A program made the position numbers and the translations under genes. Below, piece by piece: positions 34,679 through 42,847 of a stretch of 60,584 nucleotides of DNA (position 1 is its first letter; each line of letters opens with the position of its first letter). Source of the DNA: Verrucomicrobiota bacterium (GTDB lineage: Bacteria; Verrucomicrobiota; Verrucomicrobiia; Limisphaerales; UBA9464); NCBI GenBank assembly GCA_017309115.1, contig JAFLEF010000047.1, positions 1-60,584 of the forward strand, written 5' to 3'. The notes beneath the pieces are model-generated. The model had not been told where the DNA came from, made no database searches, and saw only the letters and a program-made list of their open reading frames with translations.

Positions 34679-35182
34679 ATGCCGATCTACGAGTTCGCCT
34701 GTCCCAAATGCCGGCGGATCTTCAGTTTCCTTTCGAAACGGATCAATCCGTCCCATTCCCCAACCTGCCCCAAGTGCGGACGGAAAAATTTGAGTCGAGA
34801 GATGAGCCGCTTCGCCCTGCTCAAAGGCGCACCTGAACCAAAGGCCGCCGCTCCGGAGGATGGCGCAGGGGAGGCTCCAATGCCCGATCTAGATGATCCG
34901 CGGGTCGCCCGGGCCATGTCCGAAATGGAACGGGACATGGAACATATGGATGAGAACAACCCCAAGCACATGGCCCACATGCTGCGTAAAATGAAGGATC
35001 TCATGCCGGCGGGAACAATTCCCAAGGAGTTTGATGTCGCCATCAAGCGACTGGAGGCCGGGGAGGATCCGGAGAAGATCGAGGCCGACATGGGTGATGT
35101 GCTGGGCGACTTCATGGGCGGTGAGGATGGCCCGGGCGGTGGCGGTGGCTACACCCACGACGAAGGACTCTACGACTACTGA
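34679..35182 (+). CDS. FmdB-type zinc-ribbon protein with acidic helical tail
   Basis: A 167-residue protein. The first 45 residues form an FmdB/CxxC zinc ribbon: MPIYEFACPKCRRIF then TCPKCGRKN. The rest is not standard for the family: an acidic Pro/Ala linker (about 55-75), a Met-rich helical region (about 80-145, with ARAMSEMERDMEHMDENNPK and MAHMLRKMKDLMPAG) and a Gly-rich end with GGGGGYTHDEGLYDY. FmdB proteins are usually short regulators or zinc-binding accessory proteins. The long tail suggests a binding partner. The ATG at 34679 fits the family N-terminus exactly. Confidence 0.85.
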   Translation: MPIYEFACPKCRRIFSFLSKRINPSHSPTCPKCGRKNLSREMSRFALLKGAPEPKAAAPEDGAGEAPMPDLDDPRVARAMSEMERDMEHMDENNPKHMAHMLRKMKDLMPAGTIPKEFDVAIKRLEAGEDPEKIEADMGDVLGDFMGGEDGPGGGGGYTHDEGLYDY

Positions 35183-35288
35183 GCGGGACGGAATCACCGA
35201 CCTGAAATTCCTCTGTTCGCCCGGGGTCGATTCGGCACACTGAAATCGTTTTCGTACCAACCACCACCACAATTACACCCCACGACTT

Positions 35289-36374
35289 ATGGGCCTGATG
35301 GATTACCTCAAGACGCAACTGCTCGAAATCATCCAATGGGAAGACGATTCCCGGGACACCTTGAGTTGGCGTTTCCCGGATCAGGACAAGGAAATCAAAC
35401 GCGGCGCCCAGTTGATTGTTCGGGAATCCCAAGTCGCGCAGTTCATTTATCTGGGTCAATTCGGCGACACCTTCGGCCCGGGCAAGCACACACTCGTTAC
35501 CGACAACATTCCGATCCTGAGCACGCTGAAGGGCTGGAAGTATGGCTTCGAAAGCCCCTTCAAGGCGGACATCTACTACGTCAACACCCGCCTCTTCACC
35601 GGCAACAAATGGGGCACCCAGAATCCCGTCATGCTGCGGGATCCCGATTTCGGCATCGTGCGGGCGCGGGCCTTCGGGACGTTCGACTTCAAGGTGACGG
35701 ACGTGAAGACGTTCCTGAAGGAAGTCGCCGGAACCGACCATCAGTTCCGGCTCGAGGAATTTTTGGACGCGATGCGGTCCCGTCTGGTGAGTGTGTTCAG
35801 TGACGCCTTGGCCTCGGCCAAGGTGCCGGTTCTGGATGTCGCGACCCGCTACAGCGAACTGGGTGAGGCCTTGTTGCCGCTGGTGAATCAGCAAACGGTG
35901 CCGAAGTACGGCATCGAGTTCGCGAGCTTCATCATCGAGAACGTCAGTGTTCCCGAAGAAGTCGAGAAGGCGATCGACAAACGGTCGAGCATGGCAGCGA
36001 TTGGGAATCTGAACGATTACGTGAAGTTTCAAATGGCTGAAGCCATGACCCGCGGCGATGCCGGCGGTGGTTTGGCCGGCAGTGCAGCTCAACTCGGCGC
36101 CGGTCTCGCTATGGGCCAGCAAATGATGGCCGCAATGACCGCCGCCCAGACCACCCCGCCCGCCGGCACCCCGCCGGTCCCGCCCTCGGCGCTAGCTCCC
36201 ACGACCGGATCCGGTCTCCCGGAACTCCTCGGTCCAGCGCAGGCCGCGGAAGTCCTGGGTGTGACCGAGGCCGATGTACTCGCCGCTCTCTCCGAAGGCA
36301 GCTTGAAGGGCAAAAAGATCGGGACCGCTTGGCGCATCACGCGCGCCAATCTGGAGGAGTTCCTCAAGAGCTAG
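35289..36374 (+). CDS. SPFH-domain (YdjI-like) protein with C-terminal helix-turn-helix
   Basis: A 361-residue protein. Residues about 1-245 form an SPFH/band-7 domain of the YdjI or virion-core-like type (QWEDDSRDTLSWRFPDQDKE, KRGAQLIVRESQVAQFIYLG, FASFIIENVSVPEEVEKAID). A Gly/Ala/Pro linker follows (about 255-310). The last 50 residues form an excisionase-type (MerR-like) helix-turn-helix: LLGPAQAAEVLGVTEADVLA then KGKKIGTAWRITRANLEEFL. Homologues usually end in a zinc ribbon or GYF domain; a DNA-binding tail would be unusual, although this fold can also bind protein. No transmembrane segment is seen. Its stop overlaps the convergent panE-type gene by 4 nt. Confidence 0.88.
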   Translation: MGLMDYLKTQLLEIIQWEDDSRDTLSWRFPDQDKEIKRGAQLIVRESQVAQFIYLGQFGDTFGPGKHTLVTDNIPILSTLKGWKYGFESPFKADIYYVNTRLFTGNKWGTQNPVMLRDPDFGIVRARAFGTFDFKVTDVKTFLKEVAGTDHQFRLEEFLDAMRSRLVSVFSDALASAKVPVLDVATRYSELGEALLPLVNQQTVPKYGIEFASFIIENVSVPEEVEKAIDKRSSMAAIGNLNDYVKFQMAEAMTRGDAGGGLAGSAAQLGAGLAMGQQMMAAMTAAQTTPPAGTPPVPPSALAPTTGSGLPELLGPAQAAEVLGVTEADVLAALSEGSLKGKKIGTAWRITRANLEEFLKS

Positions 36375-37354
36375 TCCGCCTGCGCCCCGCTTCGGGATCG
36401 CGCCAAGCCCGTCAACACGCGCGCCAAAGCCTCCAAACGAGGCACTGGCACGCCCGCTTGCCGGGCTTGGCGCAACGGTTCGAGGAACAGGCTGTCCAAC
36501 TCCAGTTCCTGGCCCCGCTCGAAATCAATCAACGTCGACGCCCGGTAAGAACCCATTTCCCGGGTGCGCTGAATCTCGCCGTCGCCGTAGTTGAGCGGAA
36601 TGGGATGCCCCAACGCATTGGCTGCAGCGATGACTTCACCCATCAGATCGCGCACCTCCTGAGACCAGCCTGGATCGGCCAGTAAACGATCGGTGGGCAG
36701 ACACGGCCCAACGGGTTGGAGTGGACCTTCACTCCCGTTCCGCAACGCGTCCCAGCCGGCACTACTGGCCACCCCCAAGCCGTTGAACGGAATGTTCCAG
36801 ACCAACTTCTCCCAGTGCACCTGGGCCAGATTGGCGGTGACGGAACACGGCACGCCGCAATGCCGCCACGCCGACGCCAAATCGTGGGTGCGAGGCCCCG
36901 GCCAGCCTGAGTACTCCCCGAGGATGATTTTGCCGTGGGCCAGATGTTGAATCACTCCGGGTTCGATCCGGTTGAGACACACGAAACACAGTCCACCCAA
37001 GATCTGTCGCACCGGAAAAATCCGAGCCAAGGCTTCCTCATTTCCCAGTCCATTCTGCAAGGTGAGGATGGCGGTGTTCGGAGTCACCAACGGCGTCAGC
37101 AACCGAGCAAACTCTCCATTGGCTGTGGTTTTGAGTCCGATAATCACCCAATCCACCGGGCCAATCTCGGCGGGCTCGCGAGCCACCTTGGGACGGGCGA
37201 CGAAATCTCCCTCCGGACTCAGAATCCGCACTCCGCGCCGACGCACGACGTCATAATCGGAACGGAGCAGAAAATGGACTTCGTGCCCATCCCGACACAA
37301 CCGAGCGCCGTAGAAACTGCCCAAGGCTCCACAACCAACAACGGCGATTTTCAT
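36371..37354 (-). CDS. panE: 2-dehydropantoate 2-reductase family protein
   Basis: A 327-residue NADPH-dependent ketopantoate reductase (ApbA/PanE) of the pantothenate pathway. The dinucleotide fold opens IAVVGCGALGSFYGARLCRD with G-x-G-x-x-G. NADP-binding continues through LKTTANGEFARLL and LTLQNGLGNEEALARIF. The conserved catalytic Lys is in WEKLVWNIPFNGLG, and the C-terminal domain has the Ser/Glu-type region YRASTLIDFERGQELELD. The family includes paralogues with other substrates, so the symbol is probable, not certain. The gene has no pan neighbours. Confidence 0.88.
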   Translation of the reverse strand: MKIAVVGCGALGSFYGARLCRDGHEVHFLLRSDYDVVRRRGVRILSPEGDFVARPKVAREPAEIGPVDWVIIGLKTTANGEFARLLTPLVTPNTAILTLQNGLGNEEALARIFPVRQILGGLCFVCLNRIEPGVIQHLAHGKIILGEYSGWPGPRTHDLASAWRHCGVPCSVTANLAQVHWEKLVWNIPFNGLGVASSAGWDALRNGSEGPLQPVGPCLPTDRLLADPGWSQEVRDLMGEVIAAANALGHPIPLNYGDGEIQRTREMGSYRASTLIDFERGQELELDSLFLEPLRQARQAGVPVPRLEALARVLTGLARSRSGAQAD

Positions 37355-37864
37355 GACGGGATCAATTTGAGCGCGAGCAGTTGAGAGTTGAGAGATGAAA
37401 GTTGAGAGAAAAAGGCCGGTGGGGCGAGATCCGTCGAGCCGTCCGCTTCCCGGCGAATCGACGCGTCACCCCTCCACCACCACGCGGCTCCGCCGAGCGT
37501 CGCCCTACCGAAAGCCCAGTTGAGAGTTGAAAGTTGAGAGTTGAGAGAAAAGCGATCGCCTTACCGCTTACCGCCTCCCCTTCCGACCCCACAGCTCTCA
37601 GCTCTCAGCTTTCCCCACCCCGGTGGGGCGAGGCTCCGCCGAGCCGTTCGCGTCCCGGCGAATTGATGCGTCACCACATCATCCATGCACGGCTCCGCAG
37701 AGCGTCGCCCTACCGCATCCCGACCTCTCAGCTCTCAGCTCTCCCCGTCCCGGCGAATCAACGCGTTACCACTCAACCCCGCACGGCTCCGCCGAGCGTC
37801 GCCCTACCGACACAAAAAAAAACGGCACCCGTGACCGGGTGCCGTTGAGTCGTGAAGCCAGGGC
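37355..37864. repeat. Repeat-filled spacer: three copies (B, C, D) of the composite palindromic element
   Basis: This 510-bp spacer is almost entirely repeats. Copy B spans about 37419-37512 with GTTGAGAG tracts on both sides (37377-37408 and 37517-37548) and a CTCTCAG tract after it (37590-37612). Copy C spans about 37622-37712, with a CTCTCAG tract at 37728-37744. Copy D (37747-37810) keeps only the inner and right part. The shared unit reads GGTGGGGCGAGGCTCCGCCG at its left and CGGCTCCGCCGAGCGTCGCC at its right. No coding frame is supported. Confidence 0.8.
37814..37846 (-). terminator. Rho-independent terminator of the HU gene
   Basis: On the minus strand AACGGCACCCG and CGGGTGCCGTT form a stem of about 11 bp with a short loop, followed at once by a run of nine T (37814-37822 complement). 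It begins 19 nt after the HU stop. It is the most classical intrinsic terminator in the window. Confidence 0.9.
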
Positions 37865-38152
37865 TTACTTGGAGCCGAGGATCGAGTCCTTGGCCGCCTT
37901 GGCGACGCGGAACTTCACAACCTTCTTGGCGGGAATCTTGATTTCCGCGCCGGTGGCCGGATTGCGGCCGATGCGGGCTTTGCGGTTCACGAGCACCAGC
38001 TTGCCGATGCCGGGGAACGTGAAGCTGTTCTTGGCATTCTTGTAGGCGAGTTCAGCCAGCGACTCGAGGACGACCACAGCCTGCTTCTTGGAAATCTCCG
38101 CCTTTTCAGCGAGAGCGGTAGCGATTTGGGATTTAGTGAGGGCTTTAGCCAT
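37865..38152 (-). CDS. HU-family DNA-binding protein
   Basis: A 95-residue nucleoid protein. It starts MAKALTKSQIATALAEKAEI and has the helical dimer core, the flexible DNA-binding arm with the conserved GRNPATGAEIKIPA, and the C-terminal VVKFRVAKAAKDSI. HU binds and bends DNA as a dimer. The frame extends upstream to 38245, but that part has no similarity and is leader. The strong terminator downstream fits a highly expressed single gene. Confidence 0.96.
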   Translation of the reverse strand: MAKALTKSQIATALAEKAEISKKQAVVVLESLAELAYKNAKNSFTFPGIGKLVLVNRKARIGRNPATGAEIKIPAKKVVKFRVAKAAKDSILGSK

Positions 38153-38368
38153 GTTGGGAGACTTTATTGTTTGTGTACTTTGAGTCGTGAAAAACGAACG
38201 GAATGGCGGGCGATTTAAGCGGTGGCGACCATCACGGCAAGGCAAATTCCCTGAAAAACATCGAGAAAATCACCTTAGGGTCACGAATTCAGGCCGGAAA
38301 TCGGGGCTTTTGGCCTCTGCCAACCCGTACGGATCCCCGAATCCACGGCTCTTCCCAGGTACCCGTGA

Positions 38369-39478
38369 TTGAACGTTTCACCTTTCTCCGGGCGATGCCT
38401 TGACCCTGACCCGGTGCCCTCTCAACCTCAGCCCGTGCCGGCGCTGCGCACCATCACCGGGGAATTCCGCTACGAGATCATTCGCCAGATCTACGAGGGC
38501 GGCATGGGAGTTGTTTACGAGGCACTCCAGCACGGCGGGCGCGGATTCCGAAAGCGGGTGGCGATCAAAGTCATTCGGGAACGCTTTGCCAGTCAGCCCG
38601 ACTTCCTCGCGAACTTCGCCGGCGAAGCCCGCCTGGTGGCCGACTTGATCCACACCAACATCGTTCAGACCTACCACTTCTCGGAATTCGACGGAGCCTG
38701 CTTCATCTGCATGGAGCTCATTCGCGGGGTCAATCTCGAGCAGTTCCTGCAACGCCTCCATTTGTCCGGACGCAAACTGCCGGTGGAGCTCGCGGTGTTT
38801 ATCGTCAGCCGGATCGCCCGCGGCCTCGCTTACGCCCACGCCAAAACCGACGGCACCGGCACGCCCCTCGGCATCGTCCACCGCGACATCAATCCCAAGA
38901 ACATCCTCATCGCCTTCGAAGGGGACGTGAAACTTACTGATTTCGGAGTGGCCAAGGCGCGTGGATTCCTGACGAGCAAGGAAGGTGAGGAGGTGGCCGG
39001 CAAACCCGAGTACATGAGCCCGGAGCAGGCCGATTTTCAGGTGACCGACCGTCGCTCGGACCTGTTCTCAGTCGGCATTGTGCTGAGTCAGTTACTGACC
39101 AGCCAGAACGTCTTCCGCGGCCCGAATGCCGACGAATCGCGGCAGCGAGTCCTGTGCTTGCCCATTCCCGATTTTGGGCGCCTCGCGCCAGAAATCGAAC
39201 CCAAGCTGAACCAGATTCTTCAGCGGACCCTGGAGCGTGATTTGTCGCGCCGGTATCAGACCGCCGATGAACTGCTCTACGACCTCGAGTTTTTCATTTA
39301 TCACCGAGGCTACGGTCCGACCAATGAGACTCTAGGGCGCTTTATTCGGGAATTATTCCGCGAGGAAAGCCAGCCTAAGGCCAATCCCAACCGAGGCGGC
39401 ACGGTCAAACTGGGCCGCAAACTTCGATCCGAAGGCGGCAGCCAAGTGATTCCCAAGAGCAAATCCAAATCGACATGA
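38369..39478 (+). CDS. Serine/threonine protein kinase
   Basis: A Hanks-type kinase of 369 residues when read from a TTG at 38369. The Gly-rich loop is YEGGMGVVYEA, the ATP-anchoring Lys is K67 in VAIKVIRER, the catalytic loop is HRDINPKN with D173, and the DFG motif is at D191. The activation segment ends KPEYMSPEQA. The catalytic domain ends near residue 315. The last 50 residues are basic (GGTVKLGRKLRSEGG) with no transmembrane segment, so the kinase is soluble. The start is uncertain; GTG codons at 38414 and 38435 are alternatives in the low-complexity N-terminus. Its stop overlaps the amidase start (ATGA), so the two are translationally coupled. Confidence 0.92.
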   Translation: MNVSPFSGRCLDPDPVPSQPQPVPALRTITGEFRYEIIRQIYEGGMGVVYEALQHGGRGFRKRVAIKVIRERFASQPDFLANFAGEARLVADLIHTNIVQTYHFSEFDGACFICMELIRGVNLEQFLQRLHLSGRKLPVELAVFIVSRIARGLAYAHAKTDGTGTPLGIVHRDINPKNILIAFEGDVKLTDFGVAKARGFLTSKEGEEVAGKPEYMSPEQADFQVTDRRSDLFSVGIVLSQLLTSQNVFRGPNADESRQRVLCLPIPDFGRLAPEIEPKLNQILQRTLERDLSRRYQTADELLYDLEFFIYHRGYGPTNETLGRFIRELFREESQPKANPNRGGTVKLGRKLRSEGGSQVIPKSKSKST

Positions 39479-40377
39479 GCAAACGCGTGCGCCCTTCCCG
39501 GTCGTCCGTCACCTTGGGCCTGCTGCAGCATGCCTGTGGAACCGATCCCGCCGCCAATCTGGATACCTGCTTGACCGCCGCCGACCGTGCCGCGCGGGAT
39601 GGCGCCCAGGTGATCTGCACTCAGGAACTCTTCCGTTCCCAGTACTTCTGCCAAAGCGAAGACCACGCGCAGTTCGCGCTCGCGGAAACCATTCCCGGCC
39701 CCAGCACCGAAGCGTTTCAGAAGCTGGCCCGTCGCCGCAAGGTGGTGGTGATTGCGTCCCTGTTCGAACGTCGCTCGGCCGGACTCTACCACAACACCGC
39801 CGTCATCATTGACGCCGACGGCACGGTCCTCGGGAAGTACCGGAAGATGCACATTCCGGACGACCCGTTGTTTTACGAAAAGTTCTATTTTACGCCGGGC
39901 GACCTCGGCTTCCGCACGTGGCAAACCCGCTACGGGCGCCTCGGCGTTCTGATCTGTTGGGATCAATGGTATCCGGAGGCTGCGCGGCTGACGGCCCTGC
40001 AGGGCGCCGAGATCCTGTTCTATCCGACCGCCATTGGCTGGCATCCGTCGGAGAAGTCCGAGTATGGCGTGAACCAGCATCTCGCCTGGGAAACCATCCA
40101 ACGCTCCCACGCCGTGGCCAACGGCTGCTATGTCGCCGCGATCAACCGCATCGGCTTGGAACAGCCCGTAGGGGGCGATGGCCTGGAATTCTGGGGACAG
40201 AGCTTCGTGGCCGGAACCAGCGGACAAATCCTGGCCAAGGCCAGCGTTGATAAGCCCGAAAACCTCCTAGTGACCGTGGACCTCGCCAAGCTGGACGTGA
40301 CCCGGACCCACTGGCCCTTCCTGCGCGACCGCCGCATCGACGCCTACGGCGACTTGACCCGCCGCTTCGTGGACTAG
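39475..40377 (+). CDS. aguB: N-carbamoylputrescine amidase-type carbon-nitrogen hydrolase
   Basis: A 300-residue nitrilase-superfamily enzyme. The catalytic Glu-Lys-Cys triad is readable: E51 in VICTQELFRSQYFC, K124 in KYRKMHIPDDPLFYEKFY and C161 in GVLICWDQWYPEAARL. The sequence EKFYFTPGD and the C-terminal HWPFLRDRRIDAYGDL are characteristic of AguB, which converts N-carbamoylputrescine to putrescine in the agmatine pathway. The partner agmatine deiminase (aguA) is not next to it; the upstream coupled gene is a Ser/Thr kinase. The ATG at 39475 overlaps the kinase stop. Confidence 0.94.
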   Translation: MSKRVRPSRSSVTLGLLQHACGTDPAANLDTCLTAADRAARDGAQVICTQELFRSQYFCQSEDHAQFALAETIPGPSTEAFQKLARRRKVVVIASLFERRSAGLYHNTAVIIDADGTVLGKYRKMHIPDDPLFYEKFYFTPGDLGFRTWQTRYGRLGVLICWDQWYPEAARLTALQGAEILFYPTAIGWHPSEKSEYGVNQHLAWETIQRSHAVANGCYVAAINRIGLEQPVGGDGLEFWGQSFVAGTSGQILAKASVDKPENLLVTVDLAKLDVTRTHWPFLRDRRIDAYGDLTRRFVD

Positions 40378-40395
40378 CCGGAGCGAGGAAGTCGA

Positions 40396-40599
40396 AACCG
40401 CAGATTAAGCGGAGATTCACACAAAAATCTTCTGAAGGCACGGAGTCCCGCCTTCAGGCGGCGGAGCGCTCGCCAAGCAACGGGCCGTCGAACTCACGGG
40501 AAGCTCAGAACGCCAATTGCATATGATGCGGGACCGGCTAAAGCCGGGACTCCGTGCCTTCAGAAAAAATCTGCGTCAATCTGCGCTTAATCTGCGGTT
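40396..40599. mobile_element. 204-bp MITE-like element with about 55-bp terminal inverted repeats
   Basis: The left end AACCGCAGATTAAGCGGAGA (40396 to about 40450) is the imperfect reverse complement of the right end (about 40545-40599), and both run inward to GGCACGGAGTCCCG. The centre of about 95 bp has no coding frame and holds smaller palindromes such as CCGCCTTCAGGCGG. One end of the same element occurs in the cassette array at 7776-7812. It lies between the convergent aguB and trxB genes, so it could also serve as a transcriptional end. Confidence 0.8.
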
Positions 40600-40632
40600 C
40601 ACCATCCGCAGTGGTTCTGCCGCGACTCCGGG

Positions 40633-41562
40633 TCAGCCGCACAGACCCGCGAGATACCGTTCCGCCTCAATCGCTGCGGCGCAGCCCATGCCGGCCGCCG
40701 TGACCGCCTGACGGTAGACGGAGTCGGAACAGTCGCCGGCCACAAAGACTCCCGGAACCTTTGTGGCCATGCCCTTGACCGGAACCACGTAGCCGGCGGG
40801 ATCCAGATCCAGCTGACCCTGGAACAACTGGGTGTTTGGAACGTGTCCCACCGCCACGAACAACCCGGCACAGGGCAGCACGGATTCCTCGCCGGTCTTC
40901 ACGTTCTTCAATTTCACCCCGGTGACTTTGCCGGCGGCCACGTCCTGCACCTCGGTCACAACGCTGTCCCACACCGGCTTGATCTTCGGATTCGCGAGCG
41001 TGCGTTCCGCCATGATTTTCGACGCGCGCAACGTGTCGCGGCGATGGACCAAATACACCTGGGAGGCGAATCGGGTCAGGTAGTTGGCCTCTTCGCACGC
41101 GGAATCACCCCCACCCACGACCACGAGCGGTTGATTCCGGAACACGGGCAACGCGCCATCGCAGGTCGCGCAATAGGTGACTCCCTTCTTCTCCAGTTCG
41201 TGTTCGCCGGGAATGTCCAGATGCTTGTGTCCCGCGCCGCTGGCAATGATCAGGGTCTGGGTCTCCACCGTCTCGCCATCCACGGTAAGGCGGATCGGTC
41301 GGACGCTGAGGTCCACGGCCTCGACGACCGCGAACTTGATCTGGGCGCCGAACTTCTCGGCTTGCTGCTGCATCCGCTGCATCAGCTCGAACCCATCCAC
41401 GCCCTCGGGAAATCCGGGAAAGTTCTCCACAATGCTGGTCGTCGTCAGCAGTCCCCCGGGCATCACGCCCGTCAGAACCAGGGGACGCAAATTGGCGCGG
41501 GCGGTGTAGATGGCGGCGGTCAATCCGGCGCAGCCGGTGCCAATGATGACGACATTTTCCAT
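40633..41562 (-). CDS. trxB: Thioredoxin-disulfide reductase
   Basis: A 309-residue cytoplasmic FAD/NADPH flavoprotein that reduces thioredoxin. The FAD-binding motif is VVIIGTGCAGLTAAIYTARA at the N-terminus. The redox pair is CATCD in GVTYCATCDGALP. The NADPH-binding loop is VVVGGGDSACEEANYL, with HRRDTLRASK following, and the FAD-binding C-terminal motif is GVFVAGDCSDSVYRQAVTAA. The frame runs further upstream, but the ATG at 41562 gives the standard N-terminus MENVVIIGTG. Confidence 0.97.
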   Translation of the reverse strand: MENVVIIGTGCAGLTAAIYTARANLRPLVLTGVMPGGLLTTTSIVENFPGFPEGVDGFELMQRMQQQAEKFGAQIKFAVVEAVDLSVRPIRLTVDGETVETQTLIIASGAGHKHLDIPGEHELEKKGVTYCATCDGALPVFRNQPLVVVGGGDSACEEANYLTRFASQVYLVHRRDTLRASKIMAERTLANPKIKPVWDSVVTEVQDVAAGKVTGVKLKNVKTGEESVLPCAGLFVAVGHVPNTQLFQGQLDLDPAGYVVPVKGMATKVPGVFVAGDCSDSVYRQAVTAAGMGCAAAIEAERYLAGLCG

Positions 41563-41959
41563 AAAGGACGCGGACGTTAGGCCGACAGGGAACCGCCGGC
41601 AAGACACGGCCGCAGCCGTAGCCGCCGGCGGCAGGAGGCGCCATTCCCTCCACCCCCGCTTCGCGACGCACCTGTCTCCGGTAGGGCGAGGTTCCCACTG
41701 AGCCGCCGGAAGACAAAAGAGAATCTCCCGCAGAGGCGCTGAGACGCAGAGATCCAAACCTCTTCTTCTCCGCGCCTCTGCGCCTCCGCGGGATGATCTG
41801 CTTTTCCCGCTTCCAAGTTATGTCTACCGAAACGAAACAGTCTCTCTCGAAAAGCCACAGCCGTTGAGTCCCTGAATCCACTCCTTTTCAAGGCGCACAT
41901 TACCTTGAGCGACCCTCCCTGTTCTTGCGAACGGCGAGCAGGGCACCAACCTCGGCCTC
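41563..41959. repeat. Spacer with repeat fragments and a palindrome
   Basis: A 397-bp divergent spacer. Near 41681-41708 it holds a short piece of the composite repeat (GGTAGGGCGAGGTTCCCACT). At 41727-41792 lies a palindromic unit: CCCGCAGAGGCGCTGAGACG at the left and GCGCCTCTGCGCCTCCGCGG at the right. Similar CGCAGAGGCGCAGAGACGCAGAG units are scattered in many environmental bacterial genomes. No coding frame is supported. Confidence 0.65.
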
Positions 41960-42847
41960 GTGCGTGCCGACCGCCCCAGTTCCACCGCCCGCCTCATTGC
42001 CCGGTGTACGCTCCTCGCGGCGCGCGAACCCCGGCTCAACCGGCTGGTCCCCGTCGGTTGCGTCGAACCCCTCGAAACCATTCTAACTTCGATCGGCGGG
42101 GGGCGCTGGTTCGATTTCGCGTTGCGCCACTCCTCGCTTCGCGCACTTCTTTTCGCCAGCGAACGCGCCGTGCTCCCGGGCATCATCGCCCACTATCTCG
42201 TCCGCAAGCGCTGGCTCGAAGCCCACGCCACGGCCGCTCTCGCCGACGGCTGCGATCAACTTGTCGTGCTCGGAGCCGGCTTCGATACCCTCGCTTTTCG
42301 CCTGCACCGTTCATACCCCACCGTCCGCTTCTTCGAACTCGACCATCCCGCCACGCAACACCCCAAAGCTGCCGCCCTGAGCACCGTGCCCCATCCCACC
42401 TTCCTTCCCGCCGACCTCGCTCACGTCCTTCCCACGTCCGTTTTGCAGTCTGATCCGAGTTTCGATCCCCGTCGCCGCACCTGCTTTATTGCTGAGGGTC
42501 TGCTCATGTATTTCTCCGATTCGCGTGTGCGCGAAATCCTCTCCGACCTCGCCCGCCACCCTGACTCCACCCTCGCGTTCTCCTTCATGGCCCCCGATGC
42601 CGATGGTCGCGCCGCGTTTCGCGGCGGCAGTTCCGCCATTGGCGCGTGGCTACGCCTCCGCCGCGAGCCCTTGGCGTGGGCGCTCCCTCCCGCCCAACTC
42701 GCCGCCTTCCTCCGCCCGCTCGGCTTCCACCTACACGCCAGCGCAGGCGTGGCGGAACTCCGCACCGAAATCCTCGCGCCCTCCGGCCTCTCCAGCCTTC
42801 CCCTCGCCGAAGGCGAACACCTCGCCCTCGCCGCCACTTCCCCGTGA
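41960..42847 (+). CDS. Class I SAM-dependent methyltransferase (leucine carboxyl methyltransferase-like)
   Basis: A GTG start gives 295 residues of the LCMT/PPM1-type methyltransferase family. The SAM-binding motif is LVVLGAGFDTLAFRLHRSYP, followed by the acidic FFELDHPATQHPKAAAL and the later FIAEGLLMYFSDSRVREIL, the usual block order of bacterial members. Those enzymes methylate small molecules or polyketide-type acids; the substrate here is unknown. The codons strongly favour C in the third position and the DNA is more C-rich than its neighbours. The stop overlaps the next start (GTGA), so a FAD oxidase is coupled to it. Confidence 0.88.
   Translation: MRADRPSSTARLIARCTLLAAREPRLNRLVPVGCVEPLETILTSIGGGRWFDFALRHSSLRALLFASERAVLPGIIAHYLVRKRWLEAHATAALADGCDQLVVLGAGFDTLAFRLHRSYPTVRFFELDHPATQHPKAAALSTVPHPTFLPADLAHVLPTSVLQSDPSFDPRRRTCFIAEGLLMYFSDSRVREILSDLARHPDSTLAFSFMAPDADGRAAFRGGSSAIGAWLRLRREPLAWALPPAQLAAFLRPLGFHLHASAGVAELRTEILAPSGLSSLPLAEGEHLALAATSP

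Noticed and set aside
35112-36122. A 336-codon minus-strand frame
   Set aside because: It is the antisense shadow of the SPFH gene and has no recognisable domain.
37355-37812. Possible CRISPR array
   Set aside because: The repeats are palindromic and of different lengths, spacing is irregular, the same units occur elsewhere in the window, and there are no cas genes.
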